From DATKBT01 sp035546295 (lineage in GTDB: Bacteria; Acidobacteriota; Thermoanaerobaculia; Multivoradales; Multivoraceae), in NCBI GenBank assembly GCA_035546295.1, contig DATKBT010000045.1:1-47799 (forward strand): a DNA stretch of 47,799 nt, read 5' to 3'. Every line of letters starts with the position of its first letter. Positions within the stretch are counted from its first letter, which is position 1. This document shows, piece by piece, positions 31,206 to 43,867 of this stretch. The position numbers and the translations under genes were made by a program. Under the pieces are notes generated by a model, which saw only the letters and a program-made list of their open reading frames with translations, had not been told where the DNA came from and did not search any database.

Positions 31206-33308
31206 TCAGGACGCGAGCCGGCAGCCCGGCGCCAGGACCTCGGCCCCGGTCTCGGGCAGAGCGAGCGCGCCCGGAGCCGTGATGCGTATGGCGCGCTCCC
31301 GCGCGAGTTGGACGCTGAGCACCGGCAGTCTCGTCGGGCGGCGCCGGAAGGCGTAGAGCGAGAGCGACGTCGAGCCGAGCGAGTCGAGCTCGAGGGTGAG
31401 GTCGATCGCCTCCCGGGTCTCGCCGAGCGGGATTGCAAGCGCGGCCCGGATCTCGTCGACCATTGCCGCGCGCCAGCCGAGCGGAACGCGATCGAGCTGC
31501 TCGATCACCACGAGCGCATCCTCGACCAGCTCCTCGATGTCCTCGAGCCGAGCGGCGGCGGCCAGCCGCGGTTCGGCGAGGAGCGCCCGGGCGAGCCGCT
31601 CCGCCGCGTCCGCTTCGCCCGGCGCGAGCACCGCGAGGACGAAGGGAGCGAGCGCTCCCAGCGGATCGAGATCGCAGGCGCGCTCGAGATCGGCGCGGTG
31701 GCCCGGCTCGCCGGCTTGCCCGGCACGAGCTCCCGTCAGCAGCCAGAAGATCCCGATCCCGCGCGCCGCGAGCGCCGACGACCTGAGGCCGTCCGTTGCG
31801 CCGGCGCTGCCCGCCTCGAGCGCCTGGCGGAAGCGGTAGAGCGGGAACGCCGGGTCCAGCCGCACCGCGCGCGCGAGGTGGCGCGAGCCGGCCGACGCGC
31901 GGGCGGCCCCCCGATCGACCACCGGTGGAACCGCGGCGTCGCCGCCCGACGCTGCCTCCGCTGCCGCTTCGCGGCTCGCCACGCGCACCTCGCCGCCGAC
32001 CGCGACGAAGCGGTCGAAGTGCCAGTGCGCGATGCGGCTGGGGAGCAGAGCGACCAGGCAAGCGACGACCAGCCAGACGAACCAGCGCGGCGAGGCCGCC
32101 GCGGTCGACGGCCGTGCTTCTGCCGACTGCAGGCCGAGCGCGAGCGGGATCGCGGCCGCGACCGCCAGCGCCGCCACGTCGAAGGCCCCCGCGCCCAGCA
32201 GGCAGATCCCGCCACCCAGGATCGAGGCGACGCTCGCCCAACGCCTCACCGCGGCGGGACCGGCCGGGAGACGCCGCAGCTCGCCGAGACGCCGCGCCAC
32301 GAACAGCGCGACCAGGACCAGCAGCGCTCCGGCACCCGCGACACCGAGCTCGAAGAGCAGGTCGAACCACAAGGAGTGAGCGTCGGTCACGACCTCGTAG
32401 GGCGGATGGATGCCGGGCACTGGGCGCAGATGCTCGCTGAGCAGCCAAGCGCTCGAGCCAGGGCCCCAGCCCAGCACCGGGCGCTCGATGAAGCCGCGCA
32501 CGGCCGCGCGCAGATAGCCGACGCGTGCCAGCATCGAAGAGTCGGCGCCGCCCAGGATCGCGAGCAGCCGAGGCGTCATCGACGCCAGCCCCGCGACACC
32601 CACCAGGAGCAGAGCGGGGAGCACCCAGCGCGTCGCGCTTGGACGCTCTGCGCCCACGGTCCGGCGCAGGGCGACCACCAGGACCACCACCTCGACCAGC
32701 CAGCCGACGACCCCGGCGAGCGAGCCGGTGAGCCCGAGGACGACCAGCGCCATCGCCGCCGCTCCGAGCGCGAGCGGCCGGCGCCACCCGGGCTCGAGCG
32801 CCGGCACCAGCACGACCGGCAGCAGCAGCACCAGCCAGACCGCCAGCAGGTTGTGCTGCCCCAGCGGCAGCGCAGCGCGCTCGGTCCCCATCCTGAGGTG
32901 GGCGATCGCGGCGTGCAGGGAGACGAGCGCCAGCACGCCAGCGATCGCGGCGACTCCCAGAGAACGCTCCCGCTCGTCGCGCCAGCAGGCGGTGATCGCC
33001 GCGGGCAGCGCCAGCAGCAGCGGCAGCACCAGGACGCCGGTCATCCCCGCCCGCGCCACCGATGAGGTCGCCAGCGACGCGACGACCAAGAGGCCGAAGA
33101 TCAGGGGCATCCAGGCCGCGCGCCCGCCCAGGTCGAAAAGATCGCGAGCGCGATGGCGCGCGATCAGGCACAGCCCACCGGCCGTCAGCCAGCCGAGGCT
33201 CGACGGGATCGCCTGGGCGCCGGACCAGAGCGTCCCCGACCACTCCGAGAAGAGGAGCAGGACACCCGCGGGGAACAGCGGGACGAGTCGAGAGAGAACG
33301 GCACGCAC
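31206..33308 (-). CDS. O-antigen ligase-like (Wzy_C) membrane protein
   Basis: The product is about 700 residues from GTG 33308. The first 430 residues contain about ten or more hydrophobic segments (for example VPLFPAGVLLLFSEW, VLVLPLLLALPAAI, LAVWLVLLLPVVLVPAL, MALVVLGLTGSLAGVVGWL). Between late helices is a periplasmic loop with RPVLGWGPGSSAWLL and VTDAHSLWFDLLFELGVAGA, the Wzy_C/WaaL signature including the conserved His. The C-terminal 250 residues are soluble, helical and Ala/Arg/Glu-rich, and may be TPR-like. Such proteins join or polymerise surface glycans or glycosylate proteins. It sits between two lysine-pathway genes on the opposite strand, so it may be an insertion into a former operon. 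The start is uncertain. Confidence 0.75.
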   Translation of the reverse strand: MRAVLSRLVPLFPAGVLLLFSEWSGTLWSGAQAIPSSLGWLTAGGLCLIARHRARDLFDLGGRAAWMPLIFGLLVVASLATSSVARAGMTGVLVLPLLLALPAAITACWRDERERSLGVAAIAGVLALVSLHAAIAHLRMGTERAALPLGQHNLLAVWLVLLLPVVLVPALEPGWRRPLALGAAAMALVVLGLTGSLAGVVGWLVEVVVLVVALRRTVGAERPSATRWVLPALLLVGVAGLASMTPRLLAILGGADSSMLARVGYLRAAVRGFIERPVLGWGPGSSAWLLSEHLRPVPGIHPPYEVVTDAHSLWFDLLFELGVAGAGALLVLVALFVARRLGELRRLPAGPAAVRRWASVASILGGGICLLGAGAFDVAALAVAAAIPLALGLQSAEARPSTAAASPRWFVWLVVACLVALLPSRIAHWHFDRFVAVGGEVRVASREAAAEAASGGDAAVPPVVDRGAARASAGSRHLARAVRLDPAFPLYRFRQALEAGSAGATDGLRSSALAARGIGIFWLLTGARAGQAGEPGHRADLERACDLDPLGALAPFVLAVLAPGEADAAERLARALLAEPRLAAAARLEDIEELVEDALVVIEQLDRVPLGWRAAMVDEIRAALAIPLGETREAIDLTLELDSLGSTSLSLYAFRRRPTRLPVLSVQLARERAIRITAPGALALPETGAEVLAPGCRLAS

Positions 33309-33522
33309 GAGAGGACCGGCACCGGCACGAGGACGAGGCGCCGGCCTCGGGGCCGCTATGCTAACGCCTGCTGCGGGAGGAGCGCCGATCCGCCCTGACA
33401 GCCGACACCCTCGCCGGCGTGCCGTCGCGAGAAGCCGGCCGACGGCTTCGCTTGTCGTCCGATCCCCTCCGACGATCTCCGCGCCGGCGCCCCGCACAGA
33501 ATTCTGCCCCGGAGAGAACCCG

Positions 33523-35064
33523 ATGACCTCTGCCATCCAGGAGCGCGCCGAGGAGATCCTCCGCGCGCTCGAGCTCGAGCCGGTCCAGTCCGGCGCCTTC
33601 GACGGCGTCTGGATCGAGGCCGGCGGCAAGCCCCTGCCCTCCATCGACCCCGCGACCGCCGAGCCGATCGCCGCGGTGCGCCTCGCGACCCGCAATGACT
33701 ACGAGCGCGTCGCCCGCTCGGCGGTCGCGGCGTTTCACGAGTGGCGCACGTGGACCGCTCCGGCTCGCGGCGAAGTCGTGCGGCAGCTCGGCGAGGAGCT
33801 GCGGTCCCACAAGGAAGCGCTCGGGCGGCTGGTCAGCCTCGAGGTGGGCAAGATCGCGAGCGAAGGGCTGGGCGAGGTCCAGGAGATGATCGACATGGCC
33901 GATCTCGCGGTCGGCATGTCGCGACAGCTCTACGGCAAGACGATGCACTCCGAGCGCCCCTCACACCGGATGTACGAGCAGTGGCACCCGCTCGGACCGG
34001 TCGGCATCATCACCGCCTTCAACTTCCCGGTCGCAGTCTGGGCCTGGAACGCCTGCGTCGCCGCGGTGTGCGGCGACTCGATGATCTGGAAGCCGTCGCC
34101 GAAGGCGCCGCTCACCGCCATCGCAGTCACCCGCATCGCGCAGCGGGTCCTCGAGCGCTGCCGCGCCCCTGCCGTCTTCAACCTGGTCATCGGCGAGGAT
34201 GCCGAGGTCGGCGAGGTCATGATCAACGATCCGCGGCTGCCGCTGATCTCGGCGACCGGCTCGGTGCGCATGGGGCGTCACGTCGGGCAGGCGGTCGCGG
34301 CGAGGCTCGGGCGATCGTTGCTCGAGCTCGGCGGCAACAACGGCATCGTCGTGCTCGACGACGCCGATCTCGACCTCGCGCTGCGCGCGATCGTCTTCGC
34401 TGCCGCCGGCACCGCGGGCCAGCGATGCACCACGACCCGTCGCCTGTTCCTGCAGAAGGGGATCGCGGCGGAGCTGCGCGGGCGCATCGTCCGGGCCTTC
34501 GGCACGATGGCGATCGGCGATCCGCTCGACGAGCCCACCCTGATCGGACCGCTGATCGACCGCGAAGCGGTCGACGGGATGCGCCGGGCGCTGGTCGAGG
34601 CGCAGTCGCAGGGGGGCCGGATCCTGTGCGGCGGCGGCGTCCTCGACGGCCTCGGGCACTTCGTCGAGCCGACCCTGATCCAGGCGCATTGGGACATGCC
34701 GATCACCTGCGAGGAGACCTTCGCTCCCATCCTCTACTGCTTCGAGTTCGACGATCTCGAGGAGGCGATCGCCGCGCACAATGCGGTCCCGCAGGGGCTC
34801 TCCTCGGCGATCTTCACCAACTCGCTGCGCGCCGCCGAGCGCTTCCTGTCGGCGACCGGCTCCGACTGCGGGATCGCCAACGTCAACATCGGCACCTCTG
34901 GGGCCGAGATCGGCGGCGCCTTCGGGGGCGAGAAGGACACCGGCGGCGGGCGCGAGGCGGGCTCCGACGCTTGGAAGACCTACATGCGGCGCCAGACCTG
35001 CACCATCAACTGGGGACAGGAGCTGCCGCTGGCGCAGGGTGTGCGTTTCGACGTCGAGGGGTGA
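33523..35064 (+). CDS. amaB: ALDH7-family aldehyde dehydrogenase (2-aminoadipate 6-semialdehyde dehydrogenase)
   Basis: The 513-residue protein has the ALDH7A1 (antiquitin) pattern: PLGPVGIITAFNFPVAVWAWN, WKPSPKAPLTAIAVTRI, FNLVIGEDAEVGEVMIND, LLELGGNNGIVVLDDADLDL with the catalytic Glu, and AAGTAGQRCTTTRRLFLQ with the catalytic Cys, then ITCEETFAPILY and AEIGGAFGGEKDTGGGREAGSDAWKTYMRRQT (end of the fold; quoted in parts: GGAFGGEKDTGGGREAGSD). Family members oxidise aminoadipate semialdehyde to 2-aminoadipate with NAD. It completes the step begun by lat at 29790. Start ATG 33523 follows GGAGAGAACCCG. TATGCT at 33357-33362 may be its -10. Confidence 0.88.
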   Translation: MTSAIQERAEEILRALELEPVQSGAFDGVWIEAGGKPLPSIDPATAEPIAAVRLATRNDYERVARSAVAAFHEWRTWTAPARGEVVRQLGEELRSHKEALGRLVSLEVGKIASEGLGEVQEMIDMADLAVGMSRQLYGKTMHSERPSHRMYEQWHPLGPVGIITAFNFPVAVWAWNACVAAVCGDSMIWKPSPKAPLTAIAVTRIAQRVLERCRAPAVFNLVIGEDAEVGEVMINDPRLPLISATGSVRMGRHVGQAVAARLGRSLLELGGNNGIVVLDDADLDLALRAIVFAAAGTAGQRCTTTRRLFLQKGIAAELRGRIVRAFGTMAIGDPLDEPTLIGPLIDREAVDGMRRALVEAQSQGGRILCGGGVLDGLGHFVEPTLIQAHWDMPITCEETFAPILYCFEFDDLEEAIAAHNAVPQGLSSAIFTNSLRAAERFLSATGSDCGIANVNIGTSGAEIGGAFGGEKDTGGGREAGSDAWKTYMRRQTCTINWGQELPLAQGVRFDVEG

Positions 35065-35211
35065 TGGGGCCGCCTCACCAGGACGTCGCTGCCCGATCAC
35101 CGGCGGGTTCGCACGAGCATGCCCCCGTCGCGGCCGCGCGTCCCGGCCGACGATCCCGCGCGTCTCGTCGACGAGTCCCGGCGAGCGACCGAACTGGATC
35201 CGGCTGCGAGC

Positions 35212-36465
35212 ATGATGGCGCGTCGCCCTCCCGCCGGTCGTGACGCTCTCAGGCGGTCCGGTTCGCGAGAGCACGCCGGGTCGGGCCGCGCCGCCCTCCT
35301 CCACCGCGATCGCTTCGGAGTGGAGCCGACGGTCCTGGTGCGAGCACCGGGGCGGGTGAATCTGCTCGGTGGACATGTCGACTACTCGGAGGGTTGGGTG
35401 TTGCCGGCGGCGATCAAGCACAAGCTGGAGCTGGCCGCCTCGCCGCTGCGCGCTCGTCGGCTCGAGCTCGAGCTTCCGGATGTCGGTTGGAGCGGGGGGA
35501 TCGATCTCGACGCGCTGCCGCCGAAGCTGGCCGAGCGCCCCGAGCGCGACGGCGCCCCGAGCGACCTCGCTGCGGGCGTCGTCTGGGCGCTCGCCGAACG
35601 CGCCATCCAGGCGCCGGGCGCAGCCCTCACGGTCTCGAGCGACATTCCGATCGGAGCCGGAGTCGCCTCTTCGGCGGCGTTCGAGGTGGCTCTCGTCCTC
35701 GCGCTGGCACGGCTCGCCGAGATCGACCTCGACCCGCTGACGGTGGCTCGCATCGGCCGCGCGTGCGAGAACGGCTATCTCGGTCTCGCCTCCGGGATCA
35801 TGGACCAGTACGTCTGCGTCCTCGGCGAGCCCGAGGCGGCCCTGCTCCTCGACTGCCGCACCGAGACACACCGCATCGTGCCCCTACCGGCGGGATTGCG
35901 CCTGCTCGTCGCCGACAGCGGTGTGCGGCGGCGACTGGTCGGCTCGGGCTACGGCGATCGCGCCGCCGAGTGCCGGCGCGCGCTCGATCTGCTGCGGCGG
36001 GAGCGGCCGGAGCTGGGCACCCTGCGCGATCTGCCGCTCGAGGACCTCGACGCCGCGATCGCCGCGCTCGAGGCGCCGCTCGACCGACGCGTGCGGCACG
36101 TCGTCACCGAGTGTGACCGAGTCCTGCGCGGCGCCGCCGCGCTCGAGGCGGGGGATCTCGAGGTCTTCGCCGAGATCGTCCGCGCCGCCCACAGGAGCCT
36201 GCGCGACGATTTCGAGGTCAGCATCCCGGAGCTCGACCTGCTCGCCGAGACAGCCTGGGGGGCGGCGGGCACGCACGGCGCTCGCGCCTTCGGAGGGGGA
36301 TTCGGCGGCTGCGTCGTCGTGCTGGTCGAGGCGGACGCCGTGGAGGCGGTCGGCGCGCGGCTGACCAGCGCGTTCGCCGCATCGTTCGGACGCCCTCCGG
36401 GGTTGCTCCTCACCGATGCGGCCCCCGGCACCACAGTTCACGCAGACGGCCGCTTCTCTCGATGA
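35212..36465 (+). CDS. Galactokinase-like GHMP kinase
   Basis: The protein carries the three GHMP motifs: APGRVNLLGGHVDYSEGWVLP, PIGAGVASSAAFEVAL and FGGGFGGCVVVLV, plus GIMDQYVCVLGE with the catalytic Asp. The order and length (about 417 aa) fit galactokinases. Two changes matter: in motif 1 the normal GEHTDYN is GGHVDYS, losing the Glu that contacts the sugar in GalK, and in motif 2 GLSSSA becomes GVASSA. So the substrate may be another sugar. No galT, galE or transporter is adjacent. The start is uncertain: ATG 35212 (followed by ATG 35215) gives a normal N-terminus, ATG 35119 adds 31 residues, and neither has a clear ribosome-binding site. Confidence 0.8.
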   Translation: MMARRPPAGRDALRRSGSREHAGSGRAALLHRDRFGVEPTVLVRAPGRVNLLGGHVDYSEGWVLPAAIKHKLELAASPLRARRLELELPDVGWSGGIDLDALPPKLAERPERDGAPSDLAAGVVWALAERAIQAPGAALTVSSDIPIGAGVASSAAFEVALVLALARLAEIDLDPLTVARIGRACENGYLGLASGIMDQYVCVLGEPEAALLLDCRTETHRIVPLPAGLRLLVADSGVRRRLVGSGYGDRAAECRRALDLLRRERPELGTLRDLPLEDLDAAIAALEAPLDRRVRHVVTECDRVLRGAAALEAGDLEVFAEIVRAAHRSLRDDFEVSIPELDLLAETAWGAAGTHGARAFGGGFGGCVVVLVEADAVEAVGARLTSAFAASFGRPPGLLLTDAAPGTTVHADGRFSR

Positions 36466-36709
36466 TCCCGCCCGGGGCTCCCTCGGGATCTTGGGTCTTT
36501 TCAGCGCCGGGCTCGAGACCGGCGAGGGAAGAAGGGGGACCCGTCCGACTGCAAGACCGGCATTCGGCAGTCGACGTGCACGAGCCCGTTTCCTGAGCGG
36601 GCAATCGCGCGGGAGGTCTCACGCTGCTCCTTCGAAGCGTTCTCGGGCTCTCGAACACCAAGCAGCCCGTGGTGCAACTCGGGCACCGCGAGGAGCGCGA
36701 AGCCCAAGC

Positions 36710-38008
36710 CTACTTCCCCATCGCGTTGAGGAACTCCTGGTTGGTCTTGGCCTTCGAGAGCTTGTCGAGGAGCAGCTCCATGCTCTCGACGCTGCCGAGC
36801 GGATTGAGCACCTTGCGCAGCACCCACACCCGGCGCAGCTCGTCGGCCGGCATCAGCAGCTCCTCCTTGCGGGTGCCCGACTTGTTGATGTCGATGGCGG
36901 GGAAGACGCGCTTGTCGACCAGCTTGCGGTCGAGGTGGATCTCACTGTTGCCGGTGCCCTTGAACTCCTCGAAGATCACGTCGTCCATCCGGCTGCCGGT
37001 GTCCACCAGAGCGGTCGCCACGATGGTCAACGAGCCGCCGGTCTCGATGTTGCGGGCGGCGCCGAAGAACCGCTTCGGCCGGTGCAGCGCGTTGGCGTCG
37101 ATGCCGCCGGAGAGGACCTTGCCCGAAGGGGGTTGCACAGTGTTGTAGGCGCGCGCGAGGCGGGTGATCGAGTCGAGCAGGATCACCACGTCCTTGCCGT
37201 GCTCCACCAGGCGCTTGGCCTTCTCGATGACCATCTCGGCGACCTGCACGTGCCGCGTCGCCGGCTCGTCGAAGGTCGAGGAGACGACCTCGCCCTGGAC
37301 CGAACGCTCCATGTCGGTGACCTCCTCGGGCCGCTCGTCGATCAGCAGCACGATGAGGACGACCTCTGGGTGGTTGGCCGCGATCGAATGCGCGATCGAC
37401 TGCAGGAGCATCGTCTTGCCGGTACGCGGCGGCGCCACGATCAGCGCGCGCTGGCCCTTGCCCATCGGGGTCACCAGGTCCATCACGCGAGACGACATGT
37501 CCCCTTCGACCTCGAGTCGGATCCGCTGCTCCGGGTACAGCGGCGTCAGGTTGTCGAAGAGGATCTTGTCGCGCGCGATCTCGGGGGACTCGAAGTTCAC
37601 CGCCTCGACCTTGATCAGCGCGAAGTAGCGCTCCCCCTCCTTGGGCTGACGGACCTGACCGGAGACGGTGTCGCCCGTGCGCAAGTCGAAGCGCCGGATC
37701 TGGCTGGGGCTGACGTAGATGTCGTCGGGGCCGGGCAGGTAGTTGTACTCGGGCGCGCGCAGGAAGCCGAAGCCGTCGGGGAGGCATTCGAGCACCCCTT
37801 CGGCGAAGATCAGCCCGCTCTGCTCGGTCTGCGCTTGGAGGATCTTGAAGATGAGCTCCTGCTTGCGCATGCCGGTGGCGCCATCGACCCCGAGCTCCTT
37901 CGAGATCTTGGTGAGCTCGGCGATGCTCATGTCCTTGAGCGTCTTGATGTCGAGCGACTCTCCGACGAGAGGCGCCTCGCGCTCTGCTGCCTTTTCGGTC
38001 TTGGCCAT
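36710..38008 (-). CDS. rho: Transcription termination factor Rho
   Basis: The 432-residue protein has the Rho N-terminal helical domain (LDIKTLKDMSIAELTKISKELGV, first half), the cold-shock-like RNA-binding domain (GVLECLPDGFGFLRAPEYNYLPGPDDIYVSPSQIRRFDLRTGD, e.g. YNYLPGPDDIYVSPSQIR), and the hexameric ATPase: Walker A APPRTGKTMLLQ, VLIVLLIDERPEEVTDM, Walker B VVILLDSITRLARAYN and the Q-loop/R-loop GGIDANALHRPKRFFGAARN. All conserved residues are present and there is no large insert. The 36466-36709 gap to galactokinase has only a weak hairpin (GCCCG/CGGGC, 36584-36602). Few hairpins in this window have T-runs, which fits reliance on Rho. Confidence 0.98.
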   Translation of the reverse strand: MAKTEKAAEREAPLVGESLDIKTLKDMSIAELTKISKELGVDGATGMRKQELIFKILQAQTEQSGLIFAEGVLECLPDGFGFLRAPEYNYLPGPDDIYVSPSQIRRFDLRTGDTVSGQVRQPKEGERYFALIKVEAVNFESPEIARDKILFDNLTPLYPEQRIRLEVEGDMSSRVMDLVTPMGKGQRALIVAPPRTGKTMLLQSIAHSIAANHPEVVLIVLLIDERPEEVTDMERSVQGEVVSSTFDEPATRHVQVAEMVIEKAKRLVEHGKDVVILLDSITRLARAYNTVQPPSGKVLSGGIDANALHRPKRFFGAARNIETGGSLTIVATALVDTGSRMDDVIFEEFKGTGNSEIHLDRKLVDKRVFPAIDINKSGTRKEELLMPADELRRVWVLRKVLNPLGSVESMELLLDKLSKAKTNQEFLNAMGK

Positions 38009-38127
38009 GGATCGATCCTCCGGGCGGTGGGAGTGACGTCGGGAGCCGGTGGGAGCCCGATCGGAGATCAGGCGTGGCGCCGCCGTCGACGGCCTGTTCG
38101 AGGTGGGAAGGAGAAAGAGGCGGAAGG

Positions 38128-38712
38128 TCAGCCGAGATCGAGCGCTTGCCAGAGCTCCGAGATCCCCTCGCCGCTGATCGCGGAGACGGGGAGGATCCGG
38201 ACAGAATCCGGAGCCTCGAGCAGCCTGGCCACGTCGGCCAGACAGCGAGACCTCTTGTTGCGGGGGACCTTGTCGAACTTCGTCACCGCGACCGTGAGGT
38301 CGGCGCCGAGCCCGAGAAGGTAGGACAGGGCCTCGGCATCCAGTGGTGACCCCGCGATCTTACCATCAATTAGCTGGACGATGCGGAGCGGGCCGCCGGG
38401 ACCGAGGACGAACGCCTCGACCAGACGCCCCCACGCCTCTCGCTCCTTGCGCGACACCTTGGCGTAGCCGTAGCCGGGGAGGTCCACGAAGTAGAAGCGC
38501 CGGTTGACCAGGAAGTAGTTGATCGCTCGGGTGCGGCCGGGGGTCGAGCTGGTGCGGGCGAGCCCCTTGCGCTGGAGCAGGCGGTTGATCAGGGTCGATT
38601 TGCCGACGTTGGAGCGGCCCGCGAAGGCGATCCTCGGCAGATCGTCCGAGATCATCTGGTCGGGGGCGTGGGCGCCGCGGACGAACTCGGCGCTGGTGAT
38701 CTTCATCGGCAT
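38128..38712 (-). CDS. engB: Ribosome biogenesis GTP-binding protein EngB (YihA/YsxC)
   Basis: The 194-residue GTPase has the TRAFAC fold with G1 AFAGRSNVGKSTLINRLL, G2 STPGRTRAINYFLVN, G3 VDLPGYGYAK, G4 VTKFDKV and G5 PVSAISGEGI. EngB acts in late 50S assembly. It lies between lon and rho on the same strand; lon-engB adjacency is widespread among bacteria. Confidence 0.97.
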   Translation of the reverse strand: MPMKITSAEFVRGAHAPDQMISDDLPRIAFAGRSNVGKSTLINRLLQRKGLARTSSTPGRTRAINYFLVNRRFYFVDLPGYGYAKVSRKEREAWGRLVEAFVLGPGGPLRIVQLIDGKIAGSPLDAEALSYLLGLGADLTVAVTKFDKVPRNKRSRCLADVARLLEAPDSVRILPVSAISGEGISELWQALDLG

Positions 38713-38933
38713 CCCGCTTCCTGGGAGATCGTCCGCTGATCCTGTTCGCTCTCCAGACTGCGAGCTGCAGCCGCCGAGCCCTCAGGACGAGAGGCTACCG
38801 GAAGGCCCCGGCCCTCGCAGAGGCGCCCAGCCGGCCTCTCGTCGCGGCGCGCGCCGCCGGAAGGACGGCACGCGTTTCCGCTGGCTCGGACGGGTCGGGA
38901 GGGAGGCTCCGGGGTCGCAGGCGCCGCAGCGCC

Positions 38934-38958
38934 ACGGCGAAGCCGTGTGCTTCGCCGT
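38934..38958 (-). terminator. Strong hairpin after lon
   Basis: ACGGCGAAGC (38934-38943) and GCTTCGCCGT (38949-38958) form a perfect 10-bp stem with a 5-base loop, 14 bases behind the lon stop. A second small hairpin (GGCGC/GCGCC, near 38920-38933) follows. The remainder of 38713-38933 shows no gene. Confidence 0.65.
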
Positions 38959-38972
38959 CCCCGGTGCGCGGA

Positions 38973-41414
<2,442 letters not shown>

Positions 41415-41880
41415 GGGCGATTGGGCCTCCGGCCCTGGAGGGCGCAGGCCCCCTCGATCTCGGGATCGCTGCCCGGCAGCAGCGACGATGTCGGTCGGTC
41501 GGTCATGGTCGTGCGGGGTCGGCAATCATCGTTCGCGCATCGTTCACGAAGGAGGACTCCGTCGCTCCGGTAGCAGCGGTGCGCCGGGCTCCTCGAGCGG
41601 GAGCGGGTTGCGGCGACCGGACTCGACGTTGGGGCTCACCCCAGAGTCTAGCTCGCCGGCGCGGCCACACGAAATCACCACCCGCGCTCGCCACTCCCCA
41701 CGAGCACTCCGCGAGAGCCGGGACGTCCGCGAGCGGCAACCGGCGCGTGCGGCGGGGAATTCCCCAAAGCCCCGCGCGCTGTGGCGCCGCAGCTTCCAGC
41801 CGCCGAAGCGAAACGACCCGACGTCAGAGCGCGCCCGCACGGCCTGCGCCGCACTCGGGACGATCCGATCGCCGGCGGCC
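41415..41880 (-). other. lon leader / clpX-lon intergenic region
   Basis: The clpX-lon gap (510 bases) has no supported gene. TAGACT within GCTAGACT at 41645-41650 (minus) is a likely lon -10. A GTG 5 bases after it opens a 31-codon frame, not supported otherwise. I found no CIRCE-type inverted repeat. Confidence 0.4.
41645..41650 (-). promoter_or_regulatory. Putative lon -10 box TAGACT
   Basis: Part of GCTAGACT, oriented toward lon, about 230 bases before its ATG. The -35 position holds only a weak match. Confidence 0.45.
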
Positions 41881-41883
41881 CGT

Positions 41884-41914
41884 GGCGGCGGCGCGACGCC
41901 GTCGCGACGCCGCC
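41884..41914 (-). terminator. Strong GC hairpin after clpX
   Basis: 41884-41897 pairs with 41901-41914 over 14 bp with one mismatch and a 3-base loop, 10 bases behind the clpX stop. No T-run follows. Confidence 0.6.
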
Positions 41915-41924
41915 TTGCGCCGCG

Positions 41925-43160
<1,236 letters not shown>

Positions 43161-43217
43161 GAACTCCTCCGTCCGTCAGGGGACCATGCTAAGCACGCCC
43201 CGAAGTGCTGTCAACGC

Positions 43218-43826
43218 TCAGGGTTGGCTCGGACCGCCGGCCTCGGGGCGTCGCGACATCACGCGATCCACCAGGCCATAGCGTACCGCCTCCTCGGCGG
43301 CCAGGATCTTGTCGCGCTCGGTGTCGTCGTGGACCTCTTCCTTGGTCTTGCCGGTGTGGAACGCCAGGACCTCGTCGATCCGTTCGCGCATGCGAATCAG
43401 GTCGCGCGCGTGGATGTCGATGTCCGTCGCCTGGCCGCCCAGACCCTGGACCCAGGGCTGGTGGATCAGCACTCGGCTGTTGGGCAGCACCGCCCGCTTG
43501 CCCTTCGCTCCGCCGGCGAGCAGCACCGCCGCGAACGAAGCCGCCTGCCCGACGCACAGCGTGGCCACGTCCGGCTTGACGTGCTGCATCGTGTCGTAGA
43601 TGGCGAACCCGGCGGTGACCGAGCCACCGGGCGAGTTGATGTAGAAGGAAATGTCCTTCTCCGGATTCTCCGACTCGAGGAACAGCATCTGGGCGATGAT
43701 CAGGTTGGCCACGTCGTCGTCGATCGGCCGGCCCAGGAACACGATGTTGTCCTTGAGCAGACGCGAGTAGATGTCGTAGGCGCGCTCGCCCCGATTCGTC
43801 TGCTCGACCACCATGGGAACTAGCAT
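43218..43826 (-). CDS. clpP: ATP-dependent Clp protease proteolytic subunit
   Basis: The 202-residue protein has the catalytic triad Ser97 (VGQAASFAAVLLAGG), His122 (VLIHQPWVQG) and Asp172 (TERDKILAAEEA). DIYSRLLKDNIVFLG and INSPGGSVTAGFAIYD are the usual N-terminal and oxyanion segments. The Ser motif reads AASFAA where most have AASMGA, and HQPWVQGLGGQATDI replaces HQPLGG, both conservative for fold. The start ATG 43826 has GAGGAGA upstream. A 7-bp hairpin (43851-43867) lies in the leader. Confidence 0.97.
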   Translation of the reverse strand: MLVPMVVEQTNRGERAYDIYSRLLKDNIVFLGRPIDDDVANLIIAQMLFLESENPEKDISFYINSPGGSVTAGFAIYDTMQHVKPDVATLCVGQAASFAAVLLAGGAKGKRAVLPNSRVLIHQPWVQGLGGQATDIDIHARDLIRMRERIDEVLAFHTGKTKEEVHDDTERDKILAAEEAVRYGLVDRVMSRRPEAGGPSQP

Positions 43827-43850
43827 TGAAGTCTCCTCACTGCTGAAGCG

Positions 43851-43867
43851 CGGACTGTAGCAGTCCG
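43851..43867 (-). promoter_or_regulatory. 7-bp hairpin in the clpP leader
   Basis: CGGACTG and CAGTCCG flank a TAG loop, 25 bases before the clpP start. It could be a terminator remnant or a leader stem. No motif for a known regulator is seen. Confidence 0.4.

Noticed and set aside
33961..35871. Long minus-strand frame opposite ALDH7 and the GHMP kinase
   Set aside because: Antisense of two well-supported genes.
36466..36709. tRNA-like segment in the kinase-rho gap
   Set aside because: Some stems are present but no cloverleaf or T-loop GTTCRA motif can be formed.
41503..41840. Small ORF in the clpX-lon gap
   Set aside because: Frames are Arg/Ser/Pro-rich, lack a ribosome-binding site and resemble no family.
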